A stretch of 16,742 nucleotides of DNA from Actinomycetes bacterium (GCA_023389455.1 JAEWEJ010000011.1:1-16742); one strand, 5' to 3'. Shown: positions 6,509-13,255, numbered from the stretch's first letter. Notes: generated by a model from the letters alone, not told the origin. Program-made: numbers and translations.

Positions 6509-8128
6509 TTGTTCGCCACCCTCTCCGACCGTCTCACGTCGACGTTCAAGAACCTTCGTGCGAAGGGTCGCCTGTCCGAGGCGGACATCGACGCGACGAT
6601 CCGCGAGATCCGCCGGGCGCTGCTCGACGCCGACGTGGCCGTGCCCGTCGTGCGGCAGTTCACCGGCGCCGTGCGCGAGCGCGCGCTGTCGTCCGAGGTG
6701 TCGGGCGCGCTGAACCCCGCGCAGCAGGTCGTCAAGATCGTCAACGACGAGCTCGTCGCGATCCTCGGCGGCCAGACGCGCACCCTCGCGTTCGCCAAGC
6801 AGCCGCCGACCGTCATCATGCTCGCGGGCCTCCAGGGTGCCGGGAAGACGACGCTCGCCGGCAAGCTTGCCCGCTGGCTGCGCGAGCAGGGGCACACCCC
6901 GCTGCTGGTGGCGGCCGACCTGCAGCGACCCAACGCGGTGACCCAGCTCCAGGTCGTCGGCGAGCGTGCCGGCGTCCCCGTCTTCGCGCCGCACCCGGGG
7001 AACCAGGGCGCCGACGACGTGCTGCCCGCCGGTGCCGACCCGGTGGCCGTCGCCCAGGCGGGCCTCGAGACGGCGCGCCAGAAGCAGCACGACGTCGTCA
7101 TCGTCGACACGGCCGGCCGCCTCGGCGTCGACGCCGAGCTCATGGCGCAGGCGTCGGACATCCGTGACGCGGTCTCGCCGGACGAGATCCTGTTCGTCGT
7201 CGACGCGATGATCGGCCAGGACGCCGTGACCACCGCGCAGGCCTTCGCCGACGGCGTCGGGTTCACCGGTGTGGTGCTCTCGAAGCTCGCCGGCGACGCC
7301 CGCGGTGGTGCGGCGCTGTCGATCGCCAGCGTGACCGGGCGTCCGATCATGTTCGCGTCGACGGGTGAGAAGCTCACCGACTTCGAGGTCTTCCACCCGG
7401 ACCGCATGGCCTCGCGCATCCTCGACATGGGCGACGTGCTGACGCTCATCGAGCAGGCCGAGAAGGCGTTCGACGCCGAGCAGGCCGAGAAGATGGCCGG
7501 CAAGCTCGTCTCCGGCGAGGACTTCACGCTCGAGGACTTCCTCGTGCAGATGCAGCAGCTCAAGAACATGGGCTCCATCAAGAAGATGTTCGGCATGCTG
7601 CCGGGCATGGGGCAGATGCGTGAGGCCCTGGAGAACTTCGACGAGCGCGAGGTCGACCGCATCGAGGCGATCATCCGCTCGATGACGCCCGGCGAGCGGC
7701 AGAACCCCAAGATCATCAACGGCTCGCGGCGGGCGCGCATCGCCCGCGGGTCCGGCACCACGACGAGCGAGATCAACCAGCTCCTCGAGCGGTTCGACGG
7801 TGCCCGCAAGATGATGCGCCAGATGGCGAAGGGCGGCGGCATGCCCGGGGGGATGCCCGGCATGGGCAACCTGCCCGGCATGGGCGGCAAGAAGTCCCGC
7901 GGCAAGCAGGCGCCGGCCAAGCGCGCCAAGGGTGCGCGGTCGGGCAACCCCGCGAAGCGGGCGGAGCAGGAGCGCGCCGCGGCCGCACGCGCGGCGGGCG
8001 CCACGTCGGCCGCGCCCGCGGGCTCCGCGTTCGGCCTCGGTGGTGGCGCGCAGGCACCCGCGGACCCTGCGTCGTTCGACCCGAGCGACCTGCCGACCGG
8101 GCTGGGTGACCTCTTCAAGGGTCGCTGA
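6509..8128 (+). CDS. ffh: Signal recognition particle protein Ffh (TTG start)
   Basis: Ffh is the SRP54 GTPase that binds 4.5S RNA and signal sequences and delivers ribosomes to FtsY. The 539-residue protein has an N domain, then a G domain with LAGLQGAGKTT (105-115, Lys113), DLQRPNAVTQL and DTAGRL. The methionine-rich M domain includes FLVQMQQLKNMGSIKKMFGMLPGMGQM and the RNA-binding SRRARIARGSGTTTSEINQL, followed by a Gly/Met stretch and a basic Lys/Ala/Arg tail. The guanine-specificity motif reads SKLAGDARGG (258-267), with Ala261 where (T/S)KLD has Asp; codon GCC at 7289-7291. TTG 6509 is chosen because MFATLSDRLTSTFKNLR is the usual actinobacterial Ffh N-terminus and GAGG lies 6 nt upstream. 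Upstream in-frame codons would extend into glnD. Confidence 0.95.
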   Translation: MFATLSDRLTSTFKNLRAKGRLSEADIDATIREIRRALLDADVAVPVVRQFTGAVRERALSSEVSGALNPAQQVVKIVNDELVAILGGQTRTLAFAKQPPTVIMLAGLQGAGKTTLAGKLARWLREQGHTPLLVAADLQRPNAVTQLQVVGERAGVPVFAPHPGNQGADDVLPAGADPVAVAQAGLETARQKQHDVVIVDTAGRLGVDAELMAQASDIRDAVSPDEILFVVDAMIGQDAVTTAQAFADGVGFTGVVLSKLAGDARGGAALSIASVTGRPIMFASTGEKLTDFEVFHPDRMASRILDMGDVLTLIEQAEKAFDAEQAEKMAGKLVSGEDFTLEDFLVQMQQLKNMGSIKKMFGMLPGMGQMREALENFDEREVDRIEAIIRSMTPGERQNPKIINGSRRARIARGSGTTTSEINQLLERFDGARKMMRQMAKGGGMPGGMPGMGNLPGMGGKKSRGKQAPAKRAKGARSGNPAKRAEQERAAAARAAGATSAAPAGSAFGLGGGAQAPADPASFDPSDLPTGLGDLFKGR

Positions 8129-8133
8129 CGCGC

Positions 8134-9222
8134 GTGATCACGCACCTGCGCGGCACCGTGGTCGTCGACGACGACCACGAGGTCGGCGAGGCATGGGTCG
8201 TGGGGGACCGGCTCACCCTGGAGCGGCCGGACCGGGCTCCCGACGCCGTGCTGCAGGGCTGGGTGGTGCCCGGCCTCGTCGACGTGCACTGCCACGTCGG
8301 TCTCGCGGCGGACGGCCCGGTGGACGACGCCACCGCGCAGGCGCAGGCGCAGGCCGACCGGGACGCCGGCGTGCTGCTGGTGCGCGACGCGGGCTCACCG
8401 GCGGACACCCGCTGGATGGACGAGCGCGACGACCTGCCGCGGCTCCTGCGTGCCGGGCGGCACCTGGCCCGTCCCAGGCGGTACCTGCGCCACTACGGGC
8501 GCGAGCTGGCCGACCCTGCGCAGCTGCCGCAGGCGGTGCGCGAGGAGGCGGCCCGCGGCGACGGCTGGGTGAAGCTCGTGGCCGACTGGATCGACCGCGA
8601 CCTCGGTGCCGACGGCGACCTGCGTCCGCTCTGGTCGGACGAGGTGCTGGCGGCCGCCGTCGCGGCAGCCCACGACGCGGGCGCCCGGGTCACGGCCCAC
8701 ACGTTCAGCCACGAGGCGCTCGACGGGCTGCTCGACGCGGGGGTGGACGGGCTGGAGCACGCGACGGGGGCCACCCCGGAGCAGATCGAGCGGATCGCCG
8801 CCGCGGGCGTGCCGGTCACCGCCACCTTGCTGCAGGTGGGCCAGTTCGCCGCGATCGCCGCCCAGGGGGAGGCGCGGTACCCCCGGTTCGCCGCCCGGAT
8901 GCGCGCGATGCACGCCCGGCGCCACGACCACGTGCGTGACCTGCACGACGCCGGCGTGCGCGTCCTGCTCGGCACGGACGCGGGGGGCACGATCGCGCAC
9001 GGCCGAATCGCCGACGAGGCGGCCGAGATGGTCCGCGCCGGCATCCCCGCGCGCGACGTCGTCGCGGCCGCCTCCTGGCGGACCCGGGCGTGGCTCGGCG
9101 TGCCGGGGATCGCCGAGGGGGCGAGCGCGGACGTGGTCGTGCTCGACGCGGACCCCCGCGTCGACGTGGCCGCCCTGCGACGCCCGGCGGCCGTCGTGCT
9201 GCGCGGGGTGCGTGTCCGCTGA
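8134..9222 (+). CDS. Metal-dependent amidohydrolase family protein
   Basis: The 362-residue protein belongs to the amidohydrolase superfamily (imidazolonepropionase/dihydroorotase-like fold). A small N-terminal beta region (MITHLRGTVVVDDDHEVGEAWVVGDRL) precedes VVPGLVDVHCHVG, where His52 and His54 are the first metal ligands. Further ligand candidates follow in order: Lys147 in WVKLVADW (possible carboxylated bridging lysine), His189 in VTAHTFS, His209 in GLEHATG and Asp282 in LLGTDAGG. The end (ASADVVVLDADPRVDVAALRRPAAVVLRGVRV) is the typical composite-sandwich return. The full set suggests an active hydrolase of an amide or ester, but the substrate cannot be read from the sequence. The GTG start is 5 nt after the ffh stop, so it is probably co-transcribed with ffh. 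Confidence 0.9.
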   Translation: MITHLRGTVVVDDDHEVGEAWVVGDRLTLERPDRAPDAVLQGWVVPGLVDVHCHVGLAADGPVDDATAQAQAQADRDAGVLLVRDAGSPADTRWMDERDDLPRLLRAGRHLARPRRYLRHYGRELADPAQLPQAVREEAARGDGWVKLVADWIDRDLGADGDLRPLWSDEVLAAAVAAAHDAGARVTAHTFSHEALDGLLDAGVDGLEHATGATPEQIERIAAAGVPVTATLLQVGQFAAIAAQGEARYPRFAARMRAMHARRHDHVRDLHDAGVRVLLGTDAGGTIAHGRIADEAAEMVRAGIPARDVVAAASWRTRAWLGVPGIAEGASADVVVLDADPRVDVAALRRPAAVVLRGVRVR

Positions 9223-9228
9223 CGCCGT

Positions 9229-9247
9229 CCCGCCTCGCGCGGGCGGG
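9229..9247 (+). terminator. Possible terminator after the amidohydrolase gene
   Basis: CCCGCC (9229-9234) pairs with GGCGGG (9242-9247) seven bases after the stop. There is no T-tract. The following 9248-9297 holds no gene or clear element; the rpsP promoter begins at 9298. Confidence 0.45.
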
Positions 9248-9297
9248 GGGTGCGCGCGGCCCGTCGAGCCGAGGCCCCGGCGGCGACCACGGACGGG

Positions 9298-9327
9298 TTG
9301 GGAGCGGTGGGTCGGGTCTGGCACAAT
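9298..9327 (+). promoter_or_regulatory. rpsP promoter (sigma70-type)
   Basis: TTGGGA (9298-9303) and CACAAT (9322-9327) are separated by 18 bp and resemble TTGACA and TATAAT. Transcription would start near 9334, giving a leader of about 124 nt before rpsP. The rplS promoter has the same layout (TTGGGT, 18 bp, CAGACT). Confidence 0.7.
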
Positions 9328-9457
9328 GGTCGGTTGTACTCGGTCCGTGCAGCCCCTCTACCTGCCCGGTGCCGTGTCCTCCGGCCGCAAACGGCGCACC
9401 CACCCCACGGGACGCGCCGCGAGGCCACCCCGGCAGACATCAGGAGAACACCACCTC

Positions 9458-9883
9458 GTGGCAACGAAGATCCGTCTCAAGCGCATGGGCAAGATCCGCG
9501 CGCCGTACTACCGCATCGTCGTCGCCGACTCGCGCACCAAGCGCGACGGTCGCGTGATCGAGGAGATCGGCAAGTACCACCCGACCGAGGAGCCCTCGCT
9601 GATCGAGGTCGCCTCGGACCGTGCGCAGTACTGGCTGGGCGTCGGCGCGCAGCCGACCGAGCAGGTGCGCGTGCTGCTCAAGGTCACCGGTGACTGGCAG
9701 AAGTTCAAGGGCCTGCCCGGTGCCGAGGGCACGCTGCGCGTGAAGGAGGCCAAGGCCGACCCGAAGGCCGCCGTCGAGGCCGCCGCGCTGGACGCCGAGA
9801 AGGTCAAGGCGAAGGCGTCGGAGAAGAAGGCCGCCGCCACGGAGGAGCCCGCCGCGGCTCCCGCCGAGGACGAGCAGGCCTGA
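9458..9883 (+). CDS. rpsP: 30S ribosomal protein S16
   Basis: S16 is a small-subunit protein that binds 16S rRNA and helps 30S assembly. The N-terminal ATKIRLKRMGKIRAPYYRIVVADSRTKRDGRVIEEIGKYHP is diagnostic. At 141 residues it is longer than E. coli S16 (82) because of a Lys/Ala/Glu-rich tail (from about residue 90), a common actinobacterial feature that looks disordered. GTG 9458 is preceded by AGGAGA at 9442-9447. The stop overlaps the khpA ATG by one base (TGATG). The long upstream reading frame to 8606 is an open shadow, not an extension. Confidence 0.97.
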   Translation: MATKIRLKRMGKIRAPYYRIVVADSRTKRDGRVIEEIGKYHPTEEPSLIEVASDRAQYWLGVGAQPTEQVRVLLKVTGDWQKFKGLPGAEGTLRVKEAKADPKAAVEAAALDAEKVKAKASEKKAAATEEPAAAPAEDEQA

Positions 9884-10122
9884 TGCTGGCCGACGCGCTC
9901 GAGCACCTGGTGCGCGGCATCGTCGACCACCCGGGCGACGTGCGCGTGCGTGCGTCGTCGCTGCGCCGTGGGGAGATGCTCGAGGTGCGCGTGCACCCCG
10001 AGGACCTCGGGCGCGTCATCGGTCGTGGTGGCCGTACCGCGCGGGCGCTGCGCACCGTGGTCGGCGCACTGTCGACCGACGGTGCCGTGCGCGTCGACGT
10101 GGTCGACGTCGACCGGCGCTGA
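9883..10122 (+). CDS. khpA: KH-domain RNA-binding protein KhpA (YlqC family)
   Basis: This 79-residue single-KH-domain protein carries the GXXG loop as GRGG (residues 47-50) in LGRVIGRGGRTARALRTVV. The family binds RNA and, where studied, pairs with KhpB; it is regularly placed between rpsP and rimM in Gram-positive bacteria. ATG 9883 overlaps the rpsP stop, so the two are translationally coupled. Length and motif match the family closely, with nothing missing. Confidence 0.93.
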   Translation: MLADALEHLVRGIVDHPGDVRVRASSLRRGEMLEVRVHPEDLGRVIGRGGRTARALRTVVGALSTDGAVRVDVVDVDRR

Positions 10123-10133
10123 CCGCAGACACC

Positions 10134-10170
10134 CGACGGCCCGGTCCCTCGACGAGGGGCCGGGCCGTCG
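10134..10170 (+). terminator. Long hairpin between khpA and rimM (terminator or attenuator)
   Basis: Bases 10134-10150 pair with 10154-10170 around a GAC loop: 17 consecutive pairs with a single G-U. It begins 12 nt after the khpA stop. There is no T-tract. It may end or attenuate rpsP-khpA transcription before rimM, or protect the upstream mRNA 3' end. No separate rimM promoter is obvious, so partial read-through is likely. Confidence 0.75.
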
Positions 10171-10174
10171 TCGT

Positions 10175-10197
10175 CCCCGACACGTCGGGGGAGGGAG
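10175..10197 (+). promoter_or_regulatory. rimM RBS with overlapping short hairpin
   Basis: CCCCGA (10175-10180) can pair with TCGGGG (10185-10190) around CACG. The 3' arm overlaps the start of the purine-rich Shine-Dalgarno stretch GGGGGAGGGAG (10187-10197), which lies 4 nt before ATG 10202. The hairpin could partly occlude the RBS. This is inferred from pairing only. Confidence 0.45.
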
Positions 10198-10201
10198 TGA
10201 C

Positions 10202-10762
10202 ATGCTGCTGACCGTCGCCCGGATCGGGCGTCCGCACGGGCTGCGCGGAGAGGTCGCGCTGGACGTGCGCACCGACGCGCCGCAGGACCGGCTCGTCGTC
10301 GGTGCGCGGTTCGTGACCGAGCCCGCCGAGGCCGGCCCGCTGGAGGTCGAGCGGGTCCGCGAGGCGCAGGGGCGCTGGTACGTGACGTTCGCCCAGGCGG
10401 GCGACCGGACGGGGGCCGAGGCGCTGCGGGGCGTCGCCCTGCTCGTGGACCCGGCCGAGGACGCCGGGGACGACGACGGCTGGTACCCGCACGAGCTGGC
10501 GGGGCTGCGGGCCGAGCACGCCACCGACGGCCGTCTGCTGGGCGAGGTCGTGGGGCTCGAGCACCTGCCTGCGCACGACGTGCTCGTCCTGCGGGAGCCC
10601 GACGGGGCGCGCACCCTCGTGCCCTTCGTCGAGGCGATCGTCCCGGTCGTCGACGTCGCGGGCGGCCGTGTCGTCCTCGACCCGCCCGGCGGGCTGCTCG
10701 CGGCCGACGCCGCGAACCTCGTCGTGAGCGACGAGACGCGCGGCACGAGCGACGAGGACTGA
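10202..10762 (+). CDS. rimM: 16S rRNA processing protein RimM
   Basis: RimM is a 30S maturation factor that binds S19 and helps assemble the 30S head. The 186-residue protein opens with LLTVARIGRPHGLRGEVALDVRTD, the family N-terminal RimM domain. Its C-terminal PRC-barrel half includes GWYPHELAGLRAEH, LGEVVGLEHLPAHDVLVLR and LVPFVEAIVPVVD. The length is normal. ATG 10202 follows a strong Shine-Dalgarno stretch. The trmD GTG begins 3 nt after the stop, so rimM and trmD form a coupled pair. Confidence 0.96.
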   Translation: MLLTVARIGRPHGLRGEVALDVRTDAPQDRLVVGARFVTEPAEAGPLEVERVREAQGRWYVTFAQAGDRTGAEALRGVALLVDPAEDAGDDDGWYPHELAGLRAEHATDGRLLGEVVGLEHLPAHDVLVLREPDGARTLVPFVEAIVPVVDVAGGRVVLDPPGGLLAADAANLVVSDETRGTSDED

Positions 10763-10765
10763 CAC

Positions 10766-11566
10766 GTGCGCGTCGACGTCGTCTCCATCTTCCCGGAGTA
10801 CCTCGCCCCCCTGGAGCTGTCGCTCGTCGGCAAGGCGCGCACGGCCGGCCTGCTGGACCTGCAGGTCCACGACCTGCGCGCGTGGACCGACGACCGCCAC
10901 CGGACCGTCGACGACACGCCGTTCGGTGGCGGTGCGGGCATGGTCATGCGCGCCGACGTGTGGGGCCGGGCGCTCGACGACGTCCTCACGCCCGAGGCCC
11001 ACCTGATCGTCCCCTCGCCCGCCGGGGCGCGGTTCACGCAGCGCACCGCGGAGTCGCTCGCGACCGAGCAGCACCTGGTGGTCGCGTGCGGGCGGTACGA
11101 GGGCATCGACGCGCGTGTCGCGGAGCACTACGCGGCGCGCGGCCGGGTCACGGAGCTGTCGCTCGGCGACTACGTGCTCAACGGCGGTGAGGTCGCGGCG
11201 CTCGTCGTCGTCGAGGCGGTCGCGCGGCTGCTGCCCGGTGTCGTCGGCAACCCGGCCTCGCTGGTCGAGGAGTCGCACGGCACCGCCGGGCTGCTGGAGT
11301 ACCCCGTCTACACCAAGCCCCCCAGCTGGCAGGGCCACGACGTGCCCGAGGTGCTGCTGTCCGGGCACCACGCCCGGATCGAGCGCTGGCGCCGCGACGA
11401 GGCCCTGCGTCGGACCGCGCAGCGGCGGCCCGACCTGTGCGCGGCGCTCGACCCCGAGCAGCTGGACAAGCACGACCGGCAGGTCCTGGTGGACTGCGGC
11501 TGGGAGGTGCGCGACGGGCGTCTGCAGCAGGTCGCGGCCCCCGCGGGGGCGCCGGGCGACGCGTGA
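10766..11566 (+). CDS. trmD: tRNA (guanine37-N1)-methyltransferase TrmD
   Basis: TrmD methylates N1 of G37 in tRNAs reading codons that start with C, using S-adenosylmethionine, and so prevents +1 frameshifting. The 266-residue SPOUT-fold protein starts RVDVVSIFPEYLAPL. It contains the conserved PFGGGAGMVM and the trefoil-knot AdoMet site: VACGRYEGIDARV, ELSLGDYVLNGGEVAALVVVEAV and LPGVVGN. The tRNA-binding C-terminal part has EYPVYTKPPSWQGHDVPEVLLSGHHARIERWRR. GTG 10766 is preceded by GAGGA at 10754-10758. Nothing is missing relative to the family. Confidence 0.97.
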   Translation: MRVDVVSIFPEYLAPLELSLVGKARTAGLLDLQVHDLRAWTDDRHRTVDDTPFGGGAGMVMRADVWGRALDDVLTPEAHLIVPSPAGARFTQRTAESLATEQHLVVACGRYEGIDARVAEHYAARGRVTELSLGDYVLNGGEVAALVVVEAVARLLPGVVGNPASLVEESHGTAGLLEYPVYTKPPSWQGHDVPEVLLSGHHARIERWRRDEALRRTAQRRPDLCAALDPEQLDKHDRQVLVDCGWEVRDGRLQQVAAPAGAPGDA

Positions 11567-11612
11567 CGGGTCCCCGGCGTGCCGCGACGTGCGCCGTCGT
11601 GCCGCGGGCGGA

Positions 11613-11642
11613 TTGGGTCGGCCGCGGCCGCTGTGGCAGACT
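11613..11642 (+). promoter_or_regulatory. rplS promoter
   Basis: TTGGGT (11613-11618) and CAGACT (11637-11642) are separated by 18 bp, the same layout as the rpsP promoter. The expected +1 is near 11649. This gives rplS its own transcription start although it follows trmD in the same direction. Confidence 0.6.
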
Positions 11643-11648
11643 GTCTCC

Positions 11649-11837
11649 TCGGTGTGCGTCCGCCGCCTCTCTGCCGCAGGGGAGAGCGCCCGTGACGCAC
11701 GGACCGGAGCGGCCCCTCGGCCGTGACACCGGTCCGGCCGACCACGACCCGAACCACGGGCGACTGCCCTGCCCCGGCAGCGCGTGCGCCCGTCGATCAC
11801 GTTCCTGACCTGCGGCAGGGCGGGGAAGCGACACGAC
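11649..11837 (+). promoter_or_regulatory. Structured 5' leader of rplS
   Basis: This 189-nt leader contains three perfect 7-bp stems, each enclosing a smaller hairpin. They are 11654-11660 with 11694-11700 (inner CTCTC/GAGAG), 11701-11707 with 11729-11735 (inner CGGCC/GGCCG) and 11756-11762 with 11787-11793 (inner CTGCC/GGCAG). The first two arms abut directly. A CCTG-CGG-CAGG mini-hairpin (11809-11819) precedes the RBS GGGGAAG (11822-11828). It could be an autoregulatory ribosomal-protein leader, but very high GC makes chance pairing likely for any one stem. I see no coding sequence here. Confidence 0.4.
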
Positions 11838-12203
11838 ATGCAGACGCTCGACGCGGTCGACGCAGCATCGCTGCGGAACGACCACCCGGACTTCCGTCCC
11901 GGCGACACCCTCAAGGTCAACGTGAAGGTCGTCGAGGGCAACCGCTCCCGCATCCAGGCCTTCCAGGGCGTCGTGATCGCCCGTCAGGGCGCCGGCGTCC
12001 GTGAGACGTTCACGATCCGCAAGATCAGCTTCGGCGTCGGTGTCGAGCGGACGTTCCCGCTGCACACCCCGTCCCTCGACTCGATCGAGGTCGTGACGCG
12101 CGGTGACGTGCGTCGCGCCAAGCTGTACTACCTGCGCGCGCTGCGCGGCAAGAAGGCCAAGATCAAGGAGAAGCGCGAGCAGGCTCCGGCGAAGAAGGCC
12201 TGA
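11838..12203 (+). CDS. rplS: 50S ribosomal protein L19
   Basis: L19 sits at the 30S-50S interface of the large subunit. The 121-residue protein shows family hallmarks: DFRPGDTLKVNVKVVEGNRSRIQAFQGVVIARQGAGVRETFTIRKISFGVGVERTFPLHTPSLDSIEVVTRGDVRRAKLYYLRALRGKKAKIKEKR. ATG 11838 has GGGGAAG 9 nt upstream and gives a normal N-terminus (MQTLDAVDAASLRNDHPDF). The reading frame opens earlier, at 11784, but that extension falls in the structured leader. A strong hairpin follows, so rplS looks like a single-gene transcript with its own promoter. Confidence 0.97.
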   Translation: MQTLDAVDAASLRNDHPDFRPGDTLKVNVKVVEGNRSRIQAFQGVVIARQGAGVRETFTIRKISFGVGVERTFPLHTPSLDSIEVVTRGDVRRAKLYYLRALRGKKAKIKEKREQAPAKKA

Positions 12204-12226
12204 GCAGCCACGCTCCCGGCACGTCA

Positions 12227-12263
12227 CGACGGGCGGTCACCCAGCACGGGTGGCCGCCCGTCG
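12227..12263 (+). terminator. Hairpin terminator after rplS
   Basis: Bases 12227-12242 pair with 12248-12263 around an AGCAC loop: 16 pairs with one G-U. It starts 23 nt after the rplS stop. There is no T-tract. The following 12264-12364 shows no gene. Confidence 0.8.
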
Positions 12264-12364
12264 GCGTACCCGGGGGTCGGCGGCGGGCCGCGCGCGTCGT
12301 CCCACCGCGCACGGCAGCGGGTCTCGCGACGTGGCTCCGTCGCCCGTTCGCGCCGCGTCCGTGC

Positions 12365-12370
12365 CAGAGT
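12365..12370 (+). promoter_or_regulatory. -10 hexamer for a leaderless lepB transcript
   Basis: CAGAGT is followed by exactly 6 nt (GTGTCG) and GTG 12377, the same geometry as at ftsY. The in-frame GTG 12371 directly abuts the hexamer and should lie upstream of the transcript. No Shine-Dalgarno sequence is seen. Confidence 0.55.
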
Positions 12371-12376
12371 GTGTCG

Positions 12377-13255
12377 GTGACCGACTTGCGATCCGACGGA
12401 ACGGGGTCGACGCCGCCCTCGGGCCGGCCAGGCCAGGAGCCGCCGGAGCCCGTGCGACCGCCCTGGGCGCCCACCGGCGCGAGCGGCGGCACCCACCGCG
12501 ACCGCCCGTCCCCCGAGGAGCGTCCTGCGCCCGGCACACGGGCCGCGCGCCGTCGCGACCGCGAGGCGGTGCGCCGCCGCCCCACGACGGCGTGGTCCTG
12601 GGTACGGGAGACCGCGATCATCCTGGTGAGCGCGCTCGTGCTCTCGCTGGTGGTCAAGACCTTCCTCGTGCAGGCGTTCTTCATCCCGTCGCAGTCGATG
12701 CGCGAGACGCTGGTCCAGAACGACCGGATCCTCGTGAGCAAGCTGACGCCCGGCCCCTTCGACCTGCGCCGCGGCGACGTGGTCGTCTTCAAGGACCCCG
12801 GTGGCTGGCTGCCGCCGGGGATCGAGCAGCCGCGCAGCGCGCTCGCCGAGGCGCTGAACGAGGGCCTGACGTTCATCGGGCTGCTGCCCCAGGACGCCGG
12901 GGAGCACCTGGTCAAGCGGGTCATCGGGCTGCCGGGCGACCGTGTGGCGTGCGCCGGCCCCGGCGAGCCGGTCACGGTCAACGGCGTCCCGGTGGACGAG
13001 CCGTACCTCGCCCCGGGGTCCCAGCCCAGCGAGATGGCGTTCGACGTGGTGGTGCCGGCCGACTCGCTGTGGGTCATGGGCGACAACCGCCAGCAGTCGG
13101 CGGACTCGCGGCGCAACATGGGCAGCCCGGGCGGCGGCTCGGTGCCGGTCGACAACGTCGTCGGCGTCGCCTTCGTCACGGTCTGGCCGCTCGACCGCCT
13201 CACGATCCTGCACAACCCGTCCGCGACCTTCGCGGACGTGCCCGACGCGGGATGA
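12377..13255 (+). CDS. lepB: Type I signal peptidase LepB
   Basis: LepB is the membrane-bound serine-lysine protease that removes signal peptides from exported proteins. The 292-residue protein begins with about 70 Pro/Arg/Gly-rich residues, probably cytoplasmic and disordered. One transmembrane helix follows (TAIILVSALVLSLVVKTFLVQAFF). The catalytic Ser107 lies in IPSQSMRETL and the general base Lys180 in HLVKRVIGLPGD. The conserved C-terminal box is WVMGDNRQQSADSR, with NVVGVAFVTVWPLDRL near the end. All S26-family boxes are present. Start GTG 12377 is chosen from its position relative to the -10 hexamer; 12371 would add only two residues. The stop overlaps the rnhB start as ATGA. Confidence 0.96.
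   Translation: MTDLRSDGTGSTPPSGRPGQEPPEPVRPPWAPTGASGGTHRDRPSPEERPAPGTRAARRRDREAVRRRPTTAWSWVRETAIILVSALVLSLVVKTFLVQAFFIPSQSMRETLVQNDRILVSKLTPGPFDLRRGDVVVFKDPGGWLPPGIEQPRSALAEALNEGLTFIGLLPQDAGEHLVKRVIGLPGDRVACAGPGEPVTVNGVPVDEPYLAPGSQPSEMAFDVVVPADSLWVMGDNRQQSADSRRNMGSPGGGSVPVDNVVGVAFVTVWPLDRLTILHNPSATFADVPDAG

Noticed and set aside
6509..6600. 4.5S SRP RNA gene near ffh or ftsY
   Set aside because: I saw no GGAA-type tetraloop hairpin or SRP RNA domain in the intergenic gaps, which are too short or otherwise explained.
5297..7396. 699-codon open frame on the - strand opposite glnD and ffh
   Set aside because: It lies antisense to two clearly recognised genes, is rich in Arg/Gly/Ser/Ala low-complexity sequence and has no family motifs. 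Such frames are expected shadows in DNA of about 75% GC.
6340..8295. 651-codon open frame on the - strand opposite ffh
   Set aside because: The translation is Ser/Arg/Pro-rich without recognisable domains and mirrors the ffh codon pattern. No RBS or promoter supports it.
8606..9457. Long N-terminal extension of rpsP
   Set aside because: It overlaps the amidohydrolase gene and the rpsP promoter. S16 begins ATKIRLKR at 9458 behind AGGAGA.
12103..13251. In-frame open extension of rnhB upstream through rplS and lepB
   Set aside because: It is a stop-free shadow in a GC-rich region. The real start at 13252 is fixed by the ATGA overlap with lepB and by RNase HII length.
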